Both the position numbers and the translations under genes were made by a program. The notes beneath the pieces are model-generated. The model did no database searches and was not told the origin of the DNA. It saw only the letters and a program-made list of their open reading frames with translations. From Kribbella rubisoli (lineage in GTDB: Bacteria; Actinomycetota; Actinomycetes; Propionibacteriales; Kribbellaceae), in contig NZ_SHKR01000013.1 in NCBI RefSeq assembly GCF_004217145.1, forward strand, positions 1,052,344 to 1,116,343: 64,000 nt of DNA. The letters run 5' to 3'. This document shows, in pieces, positions 8,561 to 17,298 of this stretch (positions are counted from its first letter, which is position 1; the number at the start of each line of letters is the position of its first letter).

Positions 8561-9679
8561 GCAGGTACGAACGGCGTCGACCAGGCGAGTGGAACGGGCA
8601 TCTCCATGACCGACCATTCGGTTCGCGGTGTAGGCGAAGGCGATGCCGTGCTCGTCGTCGCCGAAGGCGAACTGGCCACCCGCGCCGTCGTTCGCGAGGC
8701 TGCGCGGACCGAGGGTCGGGCGGAAGGGTGAGTCCAACAGGAAGCCGGATCCCCAACGAGCGCCCGCGTCGAAGCCCAAGTAGCTCGTGCCGGCGGAGAC
8801 CTCGCGCGCCGCATCGTCGATCGTGTCGCGCGACAACAGCGGGTCCGCGCCGTCGAGCCCGGTGATCGCCGCGGCGTACACACCGGCGAGGCCCGTTGCG
8901 GAGGCCACGGCGCCGGCGCCGGGCAGCTCCATCCCAAGCAGCGCAGGATCGTTCCAGCCGTGCGGCTCGTCGATACCGGGGAACACCAAGGCCCCGTTCA
9001 TCGTCACGATCCGCATCAACAGGTGCTCGGGATCCAACGCCGGCGGACGCCCCTCAGCCTCCTCGAGGCGGGCCAAGTGAGGCAACTCTGAAGCAGGCAA
9101 CCCGATCCACGCCCGCAACCCGAGCGGCTCACCGATGGCGGTGCGGAAATATGCCCCCGGCAACTGTCCGGTCAACCGTCGCACCACTTCGCCGAGCACG
9201 AACCCGAACACGTGCCCGTGATACTCGTACGTCGACCCCGGCTCCCACAGCGGCTTCTGCTCCTCGATCGCCGCAACAACCGGCGTCCACGCCGCGATCT
9301 CCTCGAACGACAGCGTCTTGTCCAGCACCGGAATCCCGGCCCGATGCCCGAGCACCATCCGGCAGGTGATCGCCTCCTTGCCGTTAGCAACAAATGAGGG
9401 CCAGTAGGTCCCGATCGGCTCGTCCAGCGACAACTGCCCCGACTGAGCGAGCAGGTGTACGACGACGCTCACCAGCCCCTTGGCACACGAGAACACCGGT
9501 ACGACGGTGTCCTGCGCCCACGGCCGCCCCGGCGCGGCATCCCCGTCCCAGAGCTCGACCACCTTGCGCCCACCGGCGTACACCGTGACGGCCGCGCCCA
9601 GCTCCGGGAACAGCGAGAAATTCTCCGCGAACGTGTCCGCGACCGCGCCGTACCCCTCGTCCACCCAACCCTTGCTCAT
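8549..9679 (-). CDS. serine hydrolase, class C beta-lactamase/esterase family
   Basis: The 376-residue protein carries the SxxK motif SCAK of family VIII esterases and penicillin-binding-protein-like hydrolases, YEYHGH at the position of the YxN motif, and a late GAGGQFAFGD region at the position of the third motif. No signal peptide is seen, so a cytoplasmic esterase is more likely than a beta-lactamase. ATG 9679 begins SKGWVDEGYGAVADTF. The YxN asparagine appears to be replaced by His, a variation to keep in mind when assigning activity. Confidence 0.85.
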   Translation of the reverse strand: MSKGWVDEGYGAVADTFAENFSLFPELGAAVTVYAGGRKVVELWDGDAAPGRPWAQDTVVPVFSCAKGLVSVVVHLLAQSGQLSLDEPIGTYWPSFVANGKEAITCRMVLGHRAGIPVLDKTLSFEEIAAWTPVVAAIEEQKPLWEPGSTYEYHGHVFGFVLGEVVRRLTGQLPGAYFRTAIGEPLGLRAWIGLPASELPHLARLEEAEGRPPALDPEHLLMRIVTMNGALVFPGIDEPHGWNDPALLGMELPGAGAVASATGLAGVYAAAITGLDGADPLLSRDTIDDAAREVSAGTSYLGFDAGARWGSGFLLDSPFRPTLGPRSLANDGAGGQFAFGDDEHGIAFAYTANRMVGHGDARSTRLVDAVRTCLAE

Positions 9680-9721
9680 ACAGCAGACGATAGGTCCGAC
9701 GCGATCGTCACAACGACTGAA

Positions 9722-12700
9722 TTACGGCAGCACCCACTTCTGGCCGAGCCCGGTGGTGCAGGTCGCGAGGATCAGTTTGGTGCCGTTGGCGCTCAAACCG
9801 CCGGCGGCATTGAGACAGAGACCCGACGCCGTGTTGACCAACGTGCCGTTGGTCTGGGGCGTCCAGCGTTGGCCGGGTGAACCGTCGCAGCTCCACAACA
9901 CCGCCGGGGTGTTGAGCGTGGTAGTACGAGCCGACAGACATTTGCCCATCGTGCGCACGGTCCCGTCCTCGAGCGACGGCGTCCACAGCTGGTTCGCCGA
10001 CGACTTGCAGGTGTAGAGCGTCGTCGGCGTACCGTCCGCGCTCGCGGCCTGATAGACGTCGATGCACTTGCCCCCGATCCCGGTCACGAGCCCCGTGTCC
10101 TGGAAGACGCCGAACTCCCACAGCGAGTAGTAGCTGCCGGCAACAGCGCGCTTCGTCGCATTGATCCGCACGTACCGCGCGTAGTTCGGCGAGAACACGA
10201 GGCTGTCGGTCGAGCCGTCACCGCTGACCGTCGACGCGACGGTCTTCCACGTCCGCCCGCTCCCGGACACCTGGATCTGGTACGACTTCGCGTACGCCGT
10301 CGACAACCAGTTGAGCAGCACCCGGTTGACCACCTGCACCGATCCCAGATCGATCCGCAACCACTGCGGATCGGTCCGCGCACTCGACCAGGCCGTCGTC
10401 ATCGACCCGTCAACGGCCTTCGACGCCTCCCGCCCGGCCATATAGGTGCTCGAGGCAAGCGCCGGTCGACCGCGGGCCAGGTTCCGCTTGACGCCGTACG
10501 CCGCCGTGTACGTCGTGACCGCTGCCGGTGCGACGAGGTTGTGGTCGCGCGCACCGCCGTCCGACCACGACGCGAACCGGTACAGCTGATTCGCCGAGGC
10601 CTGCGTCGGCTCCGCGGAGACCGAGACACTCGACCCGACGATCACCGTGGAGGTGAACGGGGTCTTCGCCGTCGTGTTCAGCGACGTCACCGGCAACCCG
10701 GCAGGCGACGAGGCGAGCCTCAGCCCGACCGTCTTCGGATCGAGCCGCACGCTCTTGGTGTCGGTCAGCCCTTGCGCATCCGTCGCCGTCAGCTTCAGTT
10801 CGAGGTACGACGGGTACTCGTGATCCGGCGCCGTGAACGTACCGCCGGCACCGGTCATCGACGTGATCGTGTGCGTGTGGCAGTCGCTCGGACAGTGGTG
10901 CATGATCAGCGACCACGTCAGCGCCGTCGCCGGCAACGTCCCCTGCTCCGGGTCGGTCGCCGAGCCCGAGAAGCTGATCGTGTCCCCGACCTTCCACGTC
11001 GTCGCCGGACCTGGTGACGTGATCAGCGCGGTCGGCGCCGTGTTCGCCACGTTGATCTGCATGGACGTCGCACTGGTCGTATGACCGTCCGACACCTTCA
11101 ACCGCGCAACGACTTCTCCCGCCGTCGTATAGGTGTGCTGGACAGTCGCGGCTGTCGAGTCGTCGTACACGCCGTCGCCATCGAGGTCCCACGAATACGT
11201 CAACGGATTGCCGTCGGCGTCGTTGGAGGCGGTCCCGTCGAACGTCACGGTCAACGGCGTCGCCCCGCTCGACGGGTCGGCGTGGATCACCGCGGTCGGC
11301 GGATTGTTCGTCGCGTCGTACACGTACCGGAGGATTCGCCCGTTGTCGTAGTCGACCGCGAAGATGTCACCGCCGGGACCGACCTGCAGTTTGGTCGCGC
11401 CGTACCCCGAGGCGAAGGTCTGGATCTTCGCGGGGTCCGGCAGACCGTTCGCGCCGGGCATCATCGCCCACACGCAGCGGCGGCTGTAGTCCGCGAAGAA
11501 CAGCGCGCCGTCGTACTCCGCCGGGTAGTTCCCGCTGCCGTAGAACTGCATCCCGGAGATCGACGAGCTGCCGACGGTGCAGGATTCGCCGGTCACGATG
11601 TGGTCGGTGTGCTTGTACGCGTAGTACGGCGACGCGACCGCGGACGGGCCGGCGGCGTACAGGTTCTCGCAGATGTTGACGTTGATCGCGTCGTACCCCG
11701 GCTGGCGGCCCGCGCCTTCGTAGCAGGGCCAGCCGAAGTTCGTGACCTTTGCGGTCGGATCGACGATCCGGTCGATCTCCTCCCAGGTCGAGTAACCGAC
11801 GTCGCCGATCCACATCTCCTTGGTTCCCGGGCGGAACGTGAACCGCATCGGGTTGCGCAGGCCGTTCGCGACGATGCGGCGCGTGTTGAGGTCCGCACTG
11901 CTCAACGCCGGGTTACCGGGCGCGGCCTGACCGGTGTCGGGATCGATGCGGATGATCGAGCCGTCGAGGCCGGTCGGATCGCCGGTCGTCCGTACGTCCT
12001 GCGCCCGGAGCGCTCCACCTTCGGCGGTCGGCGGCGTCAGCGTCGTACCGACGGCCGCAGGTCCATCGCCACAAGGGTTGTCGGGCGTGAGGTCGGACGA
12101 CGGGTAGCTGTCCTGGCCGTAGTCGACGTAGTTGAAGCTCCCGCCGTCACCGCCGCCGGCGTACAGCATGCCGTCCGGACCGAACTCGATCGAGCCGATC
12201 GAGTGGCTCGGGAACACCTGGCACCAGTCCTCGACCAGCACCTGCTCAGCGCCGTTCTCGTTCAGCACCGAGAGCCGGGCACTGGCCTGGCAGCCGTCGG
12301 CGGTCGGCCCGGGCGGCGAAGGACAAGGGTCGTCGTTGGTGTCCGGCGTACCCCACTTCGGTGTCGGTCCGCCGATCAATCCGTCGTGCGTGTACAGCAC
12401 GTAGATCCGTGGATCCGTTGGGAAGTTGGGGTTCAAGGCCATGCCGAGCAGTCCGCGGTCCCAGTAGTTGTAGACCTCGGTGCGCAGATCGGCGTACACG
12501 CTCGGTGTCGGATCGTCGAGCGAGTCGAAGACCTTGATCAGGCCGCTCTTCTCGGCGACGAACACGCGGCCGTCGGGCGAGAACGCGACGTTCGTCGGAT
12601 TCGTCAGCCCGGTGAACACCACCTGCTCGCTGAATCCGGTCGGCGCGACCGCGGCCTGTGCCGGCGCGATCACGGCGAGCGGCAGCAACACCAGAACACA

Positions 12701-12745
12701 CAATGCAGGCAGCGCATGGCGCAGCCATATGGCGGATAACCTCAC
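9722..12745 (-). CDS. secreted PQQ-type sugar dehydrogenase with PKD, discoidin and ricin-type modules
   Basis: A 1007-residue modular exoprotein. After a signal peptide (ALPALCVLVLLPLAVIAPAQA) comes a glucose/sorbosone dehydrogenase-like six-bladed propeller (GLTNPTNVAFSPDGRVFVAEK, RDVGYSTWEEIDR-type blades) to about residue 480. A PKD domain follows (WDLDGDGVYDDSTAATVQHTY), then a second Ig-like region, then an F5/8-type discoidin module (RPALASSTYMAGREASKAVDG), and finally a ricin-type beta-trefoil with repeated QxW motifs (QLWTP, QRWTP, QKWVLP). It probably oxidises carbohydrates while bound to polysaccharide outside the cell. GTG 12745 was chosen because it starts right before the signal peptide behind GGGAGG and GGGGGG runs. 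Codon 3 is a rare TTA. Confidence 0.88.
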   Translation of the reverse strand: MRLSAIWLRHALPALCVLVLLPLAVIAPAQAAVAPTGFSEQVVFTGLTNPTNVAFSPDGRVFVAEKSGLIKVFDSLDDPTPSVYADLRTEVYNYWDRGLLGMALNPNFPTDPRIYVLYTHDGLIGGPTPKWGTPDTNDDPCPSPPGPTADGCQASARLSVLNENGAEQVLVEDWCQVFPSHSIGSIEFGPDGMLYAGGGDGGSFNYVDYGQDSYPSSDLTPDNPCGDGPAAVGTTLTPPTAEGGALRAQDVRTTGDPTGLDGSIIRIDPDTGQAAPGNPALSSADLNTRRIVANGLRNPMRFTFRPGTKEMWIGDVGYSTWEEIDRIVDPTAKVTNFGWPCYEGAGRQPGYDAINVNICENLYAAGPSAVASPYYAYKHTDHIVTGESCTVGSSSISGMQFYGSGNYPAEYDGALFFADYSRRCVWAMMPGANGLPDPAKIQTFASGYGATKLQVGPGGDIFAVDYDNGRILRYVYDATNNPPTAVIHADPSSGATPLTVTFDGTASNDADGNPLTYSWDLDGDGVYDDSTAATVQHTYTTAGEVVARLKVSDGHTTSATSMQINVANTAPTALITSPGPATTWKVGDTISFSGSATDPEQGTLPATALTWSLIMHHCPSDCHTHTITSMTGAGGTFTAPDHEYPSYLELKLTATDAQGLTDTKSVRLDPKTVGLRLASSPAGLPVTSLNTTAKTPFTSTVIVGSSVSVSAEPTQASANQLYRFASWSDGGARDHNLVAPAAVTTYTAAYGVKRNLARGRPALASSTYMAGREASKAVDGSMTTAWSSARTDPQWLRIDLGSVQVVNRVLLNWLSTAYAKSYQIQVSGSGRTWKTVASTVSGDGSTDSLVFSPNYARYVRINATKRAVAGSYYSLWEFGVFQDTGLVTGIGGKCIDVYQAASADGTPTTLYTCKSSANQLWTPSLEDGTVRTMGKCLSARTTTLNTPAVLWSCDGSPGQRWTPQTNGTLVNTASGLCLNAAGGLSANGTKLILATCTTGLGQKWVLP

Positions 12746-12916
12746 GAAGCCCCCCAGCCTCCCAAATCCGGTGCTCGCCCTCACAGCCCCCAACGAGCAC
12801 TCGGATCGCACGCCAGAATGACTGCCGCGTCCTTCGGTGCGCAACCCCCGATCTGCATTCGTTTCAAACACTCAACCGAATGTCACTCGCCCGGTCGGAC
12901 CGGGCACACTGGGCTG

Positions 12917-13816
12917 ATGATCAGCAGCGTCCGGGAGTTGCCGACAGTGCCGGGTGTGTACCGTTTCCGCGACGACGCCGGGAAGGTGTTGTACATCGGC
13001 CGCGCCCGCAACCTGCGGCGACGCGTGCAGTCCTATTGGGTGAACGTCGGTGACCGTCCGCATCTGACCCGGATGGTACGGCGGATCGCCCGCGTAGAAG
13101 GGGTTTCCTGCGATTCCGAGCACGAGGCCGCGTGGTTGGAGCGCAATCTGCTCGAGCATTCGAAGCCACGCTGGAACCGCGTCGAGGGCGGCGCGGAGGT
13201 CGTCGGCTATATCCGGCTCGCGACCGGATCCAAGCCAGGGCTGAGTTTCTCGCACACAGGCAGCGGTTCGTTACCGCACTTCGGTCCATACCTCGGCGGG
13301 TTGCGGATCCGGCAGGCGATCTCCGGGCTGCATCGGGTGCTGCCGTTGCAATACACAGTCTCGGGCGACGGTTCGGCCGAGGAGTTCGGGCGGCTGTTCG
13401 GGATCGGGCCGGGGGATCGCGAGGCGTTGGCGCGTACGGCGATCGCCGTACTGGAAAGGGATCCGGCCGCGGTGGCGACGCTGCGGGAGGAGTTGGTACG
13501 TCGTCGGGATCGCGCGGCGGCCGGGCTGCGGTACGAGTTCGCCGCGAAGGTGCAGGGGGAGATCGAGGCGCTCGACTGGATCGTGGCCGAGCAGAAGGTG
13601 GCGTGGCTCGAGCCGCGGAACGCGGACGTGTACGGATGGGCGGACGGCGTACTCGTGCGGTTCGAACTGCGGGCCGGCCGGATGTGCACGTGGACGCAGC
13701 GTGCGGTGGCTCAAGCGACGGCTCGCGAGCGGGTTGCGGCGACGCCCGAGCCGTGGCGGACCTTTGCCCAGCGGAACGCCGAGCTGGCGGCACGCCTGCT
13801 CAAGGTGACTTCTTGA
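12917..13816 (+). CDS. GIY-YIG nuclease family protein, UvrC N-terminal homolog
   Basis: The first 100 of 299 residues match the UvrC N-terminal nuclease: LPTVPGVYRFRDDAGKVLYIGRARNLRRRVQSYW holds the GVY and YIG halves of the motif with the catalytic Arg downstream, and EHEAAWLERNLLEHSKPRWN has the conserved Glu and the Asn-terminated strand. A later segment near residues 215-235 (YEFAAKVQGEIEALDWI) resembles the UVR motif. The RNase H-like half and HhH domains of full UvrC (about 600 residues) are absent. ATG 12917 is the start that leaves the family N terminus intact; an earlier in-frame start adds unrelated residues. A repair or structure-specific nuclease role is inferred. Confidence 0.85.
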   Translation: MISSVRELPTVPGVYRFRDDAGKVLYIGRARNLRRRVQSYWVNVGDRPHLTRMVRRIARVEGVSCDSEHEAAWLERNLLEHSKPRWNRVEGGAEVVGYIRLATGSKPGLSFSHTGSGSLPHFGPYLGGLRIRQAISGLHRVLPLQYTVSGDGSAEEFGRLFGIGPGDREALARTAIAVLERDPAAVATLREELVRRRDRAAAGLRYEFAAKVQGEIEALDWIVAEQKVAWLEPRNADVYGWADGVLVRFELRAGRMCTWTQRAVAQATARERVAATPEPWRTFAQRNAELAARLLKVTS

Positions 13817-13835
13817 CTACGTAGCATGTCGTCCC

Positions 13836-14492
13836 ATGACGCAGCCGCCGGTCCCTCCGAACCAGCCGCCGTACCAACAGGGACCGCCGCCGAACCAGCC
13901 GCCGCTGCCGCCGCTGTTCCCGCCGCAGCCGCCGCCGAAGCGGTCACGTGGACTCGTGTTGCTCGTGAGCGGCCTTGTCCTGCTGCTCGGCGTGATCATC
14001 GCGGCCGCCGTCATCGTGATCGTCAACCGGGGTGACGACGGGAAGCAGCCGACCTCCGAGCCCTCTGCTCGCACCAAGCCGTCGGACCCGACCGCGGTGG
14101 AGTTCCGTCGCGTGCTGTCGGCGAAGCCAGGCACCTGTCCCTCGCCGACGCCCGCAGGAACCTCCTGCGACGACAAGGGCACCGTCTACACCCTCGGCAA
14201 GGTGGAGCTCGACGGCAGCAACGTGTCCGAGGTCAAGGCGGCGATGCAGGAGAACGGTGCCGGCTGGTCCATCGGCCTGACGCTCGATTCGAAGGGCGCG
14301 ATTCTGTTCGAGCAGCTCACCGCCGCCCTCGCCAAGGAGCTGCCGCCCAAGAACCAGTTGGCGATCGTGGTCCGCGGCCAGGTCGTCACGGCACCAGCGG
14401 TCCAGTCGCCGATCAGCGGCGGCAAGCTCGAGATCTCCGGCGGCTACACCCGCGACAGTGCCGAGGAGCTCGTCACCAAGATCACCGGCTAG
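13836..14492 (+). CDS. membrane-anchored protein with SecD P1-head-like domain
   Basis: The 218-residue protein has a proline/glutamine-rich cytoplasmic N terminus (residues 1-35), one transmembrane helix (about 38-63), a low-complexity linker, and a C-terminal domain of about 130 residues. That domain contains VYTLGKVELDGSNVSEVKA, GWSIGLTLDSKGA and QLAIVVRGQVVTAPAVQSPI...GGYT, closely resembling the P1 head of SecD. Only this head is present, without SecD's transmembrane channel. It may face the cell exterior. It lies 19 bases after the GIY-YIG gene, so a shared transcript is possible. Function unknown. Confidence 0.78.
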   Translation: MTQPPVPPNQPPYQQGPPPNQPPLPPLFPPQPPPKRSRGLVLLVSGLVLLLGVIIAAAVIVIVNRGDDGKQPTSEPSARTKPSDPTAVEFRRVLSAKPGTCPSPTPAGTSCDDKGTVYTLGKVELDGSNVSEVKAAMQENGAGWSIGLTLDSKGAILFEQLTAALAKELPPKNQLAIVVRGQVVTAPAVQSPISGGKLEISGGYTRDSAEELVTKITG

Positions 14493-15228
14493 CCGCGATG
14501 TATTCCGCCTTGCCGGCGTACTTGAACCGGACGATCGCGTGCGGAACCGGCCCCGGCCAGGGCGAATGCTCCACGCGGCGGTAGACGAAGTACCCGTCCT
14601 TGACCTTGGCGACGCCGACATACCCATCGGCGGTCTCGACTGTCACATGCGGGGGAGTCCCGCGCGGCACCGTGCCGAACACGCTCGTCACGCTCGAGCC
14701 GGGCTGCGCACCGCGCCCTTCCGCGGCGCCCTTGCGTAGCACGATGCCGTTCTTCGCCCCGCCGGGTACGACGGAGTGCTTCGCCCCGTTGCCCCACTCG
14801 GTCGTGCAGAACACGTCGGCGTCGGGAGTCGAACCCTCGGGCGACCGCCGTACCATCGACATCCCGAACGTGTCCTGGGTGTAGAGAACGACCTTCGGCC
14901 ACAACCAGCCGTCGGACGGCGAACCGTCCGCGGTGGTGCACAGCCCGGTGCTGCCGCCGGGCGGCGCCGACAGCTCCGGCGCGGTCACGCGCGTGGTCGG
15001 CGTGACAGCCGGCGCGACGGGCAGCTTCCCGGATCGATCGATCGTTCCGACCGCAATCGTCGTCGCACCCGCAATCACTGCAACCGCGGCGGCTGTCGCG
15101 ATCGCGGTCGCCGCGCGGCGTCGGCGTACCTGCTTGCGACCGGTCCGGACAAGCGTCTCGACGTCGGGCACGTACGGCGCTTGCGCGTCGACGGCCTCGG
15201 TCATCAGGTCCTTGAGCTGGTTCGTCAT
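14482..15228 (-). CDS. membrane protein encoded with SigE sigma factor (possible anti-sigma)
   Basis: The 248-residue protein has a short cytoplasmic N terminus (about 40 residues, ending in the basic stretch RTGRKQVRRRRA), one transmembrane helix (ATAIATAAAVAVIAGATTIAVG) and an extracytoplasmic domain of unknown type. Its ATG follows the sigma factor stop by one base (TGA-G-ATG on the minus strand), so translation is coupled. That arrangement is typical for membrane anti-sigma or accessory proteins of SigE-family ECF factors, but no zinc anti-sigma motif is seen. It overlaps the convergent gene at 13836-14492 by 11 bases. Confidence 0.75.
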   Translation of the reverse strand: MTNQLKDLMTEAVDAQAPYVPDVETLVRTGRKQVRRRRAATAIATAAAVAVIAGATTIAVGTIDRSGKLPVAPAVTPTTRVTAPELSAPPGGSTGLCTTADGSPSDGWLWPKVVLYTQDTFGMSMVRRSPEGSTPDADVFCTTEWGNGAKHSVVPGGAKNGIVLRKGAAEGRGAQPGSSVTSVFGTVPRGTPPHVTVETADGYVGVAKVKDGYFVYRRVEHSPWPGPVPHAIVRFKYAGKAEYIAASR

Positions 15229-15229
15229 G

Positions 15230-15754
15230 TCAGCCTCCCAGTTCGGCGAGGTCGAAGTCGGCGAGCGCCGGATGCAGGCGCAGCTTGTCCAGCGCGCGCA
15301 TCGTCTGGCTCTTGACGGTTCCCGGCCGGCAGCCCAGTACGTCGGCGGTCTCGTCGACGGACAGGTCGTCGAAGTACCGCAGTACGACGCAGGCCCGCTG
15401 CCGTTCGGGGAGCTCGGCGAGCGCCTGCGTGATCAAGAGCCGGCGCTCGGCGCGGCCGACGTGATCGGTGGGATCGGCCTCGGCAGTGAAGTAGGTGTCA
15501 CCGCCTACGAGCTCGGAGCTCGACCGCCTTCTTAGCCCGTCGAGCGTCGCGGATACGACCACCTTCCGCGCATACGCGACGATGCCGCCCTTGCGGTACA
15601 GCTTCGGCCAGCGCCGGTAGAGCCGGAGCAGCGCCTCCTGGGTCGCGTCCTCGGCCCGTCGACGGTCCCCGCAGAGCAGGTACGCCGTACGCCACATCGC
15701 GCTGGCGTGATGGGTCACGAACGCGGTGTACTCGTGCTCCGCCTCGCTGTCCAA
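15230..15754 (-). CDS. SigE family RNA polymerase sigma factor
   Basis: A 174-residue ECF sigma factor. Region 2 is seen in FVTHHASAMWRTAYLLCGDRRRAEDATQEALLRLYRRW, and region 4 in LAELPERQRACVVLRYFDDLSVDETADVLGCRPGTVKSQTMRALDKLR with the helix-turn-helix. These match the actinomycete SigE-type group. It would direct transcription in response to a signal gated by the membrane protein encoded directly downstream. No RsbW-type or extra C-terminal domain is present. Confidence 0.92.
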   Translation of the reverse strand: MDSEAEHEYTAFVTHHASAMWRTAYLLCGDRRRAEDATQEALLRLYRRWPKLYRKGGIVAYARKVVVSATLDGLRRRSSSELVGGDTYFTAEADPTDHVGRAERRLLITQALAELPERQRACVVLRYFDDLSVDETADVLGCRPGTVKSQTMRALDKLRLHPALADFDLAELGG

Positions 15755-15830
15755 CCTGGCCTCCTCAACTCGCGCTGCGCAATAAACGCGTCATCGCGAG
15801 ATTCGGTTGCATCGGCGGTTGGTGGCTGCG

Positions 15831-16571
15831 TCAGCGGTTGGTGACCTCGAAGGCGACGATCGCGGCGGCGACGGCGACGTTCAGGGATTCGACGCCGGCG
15901 TGCAGCGGGATCTGCAGGTCGGAATCGGTCGACACGGTGATGCCATTGGTCTCGCCGCCGAGCACGTAGACGGCGCGCGGGGCGAGCTCGGCCTTGAACA
16001 GCGAGTCCTGCGAACGAGCTGAGAGCCCGTAGACGTGGTACCCGGCGTCCCGCAGCAGGTCGACGGCGGCCTTCGCGGTGGACGCGTTCACGATCGGCGC
16101 CTGGAACGCGATACCGGCCGATGCCTTGATCACCAGCGGCCCGACATGCGGCGTACCGGCCTTGGGCAGGATCACTCCGTCGAAGCCGGCGCCGGTCGCG
16201 GTACGCAGGATCATGCCGACGTTGCCCGGATTCGTGACGCCGTCGAGCAGGAACACGTTCGTCGGCCGCTTCCCGCGGGTCCGGACGAACTCCTCCAGCG
16301 GGGTCATCCGCGGCGCGTTCACATCCGCGACGACGCCCTGGTCGTGCTTCCCGTTCCCGGCCAGCCACTTCACGCGGCTGGCTGTCGCCCGCTCGACCGG
16401 TGTCCCGTACTTCTCCGCGGCCCTGAGGATCTCCTGCATGGAGCCCCCGGTCGCGTTGTCCGCGAGCACCACCTTCGCCACCGAGAGCTTCGGATCGTGC
16501 AACGCCTCCAGCACAGGCTTCCGCCCGTAGACCGTGATCCACTTGTCCCGCGGCGACTTCTTCGATTCCAC
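15831..16571 (-). CDS. TrmH family RNA methyltransferase (SpoU type)
   Basis: The 246-residue protein has an N-terminal L30e-like substrate-binding domain (VYGRKPVLEALHD) and a C-terminal SPOUT knot. The three signature motifs are visible: NPGNVG at 114-119 with RTA just after, VLGGETNGI near 205, and SLNVAVAAAIVAFE near 230. It should 2'-O-methylate a ribose in tRNA or rRNA using S-adenosylmethionine; the target nucleotide cannot be told. It stands alone on the minus strand. Confidence 0.93.
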   Translation of the reverse strand: MESKKSPRDKWITVYGRKPVLEALHDPKLSVAKVVLADNATGGSMQEILRAAEKYGTPVERATASRVKWLAGNGKHDQGVVADVNAPRMTPLEEFVRTRGKRPTNVFLLDGVTNPGNVGMILRTATGAGFDGVILPKAGTPHVGPLVIKASAGIAFQAPIVNASTAKAAVDLLRDAGYHVYGLSARSQDSLFKAELAPRAVYVLGGETNGITVSTDSDLQIPLHAGVESLNVAVAAAIVAFEVTNR

Positions 16572-16737
16572 CCGCCTACGGTACGCCGGGCAACGTCACC
16601 GCCGGGAAACAGCCGGGTTCAAGCAGTTGAATGCCGTCACCCAGTGTCGAATTCCGGGCACCTAAAGATTTACTTGCCAAAATGTCAACTTCGCCCTCCC
16701 GGCAGGCATCGAACAGGTGTCTCAAAGGGGGGACAAA

Positions 16738-17292
16738 ATGAAGCTTTTCCATTCCATCCGAACCACGATCGCTTTACTCGCGGTGGCGGCAGTTCCTGCT
16801 GTTGCCGTACCCGCAACCGCCTCGGCTGCCACCGGTTGTCAGACCGCCTGGGGTTCTTTGCCAGAGGCAAGTACCAGGGTGAGCACCGCCACGCTGGCCA
16901 CTGTCCGCGCCGGCCGGCACGCCTGCTTCGACCGTGTCGTCTTCGACGTCACGGGCACACCGACCAGCTACAGCGCGCACTATGTTTCGAACGTCTTCCG
17001 CGCCGGCGCCGGCCATCTCGTCCCGATCCGTGGGGGTGCGAAGCTGGAGATCATGCTCGGCGTCCGCGCGTTCAACGACGCCGGTCACTGGGCGTTCCAG
17101 CCTGCGAACGACTCCGAACTGGCGAACGTCGCCGGGTTCCGCACCGTCCGTCAGATCGCGTATGCCGGTGACACCGAAGGCGCTGCCTGGGTAGGGATCG
17201 GACTCCGTGCTCGTCTGCCGTTCCGCGTGTTCACACTCGACGGTCCGGGCTCCGGTAGCCGAGTCGTCGTCGACATCGCCCATCGATGGTGA
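16738..17292 (+). CDS. secreted AMIN-like domain protein
   Basis: The 184-residue protein starts with a signal peptide (IRTTIALLAVAAVPAVAVPATASAA). The mature domain contains HACFDRVVFDVTG, GGAKLEIMLGVRAF, FRTVRQIAYAGDTEGAAWVGIGL and PFRVFTLDGPGSGSRVVVDIAHRW, the pattern of the actinomycete AMIN-like domain, related to cell-wall-binding AMIN modules. AAGGGGGG before ATG 16738 fixes the start. No enzymatic residues are evident; a cell-envelope role is inferred. A GNAT gene follows after six bases. Confidence 0.82.
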   Translation: MKLFHSIRTTIALLAVAAVPAVAVPATASAATGCQTAWGSLPEASTRVSTATLATVRAGRHACFDRVVFDVTGTPTSYSAHYVSNVFRAGAGHLVPIRGGAKLEIMLGVRAFNDAGHWAFQPANDSELANVAGFRTVRQIAYAGDTEGAAWVGIGLRARLPFRVFTLDGPGSGSRVVVDIAHRW

Positions 17293-17298
17293 AGCGCG

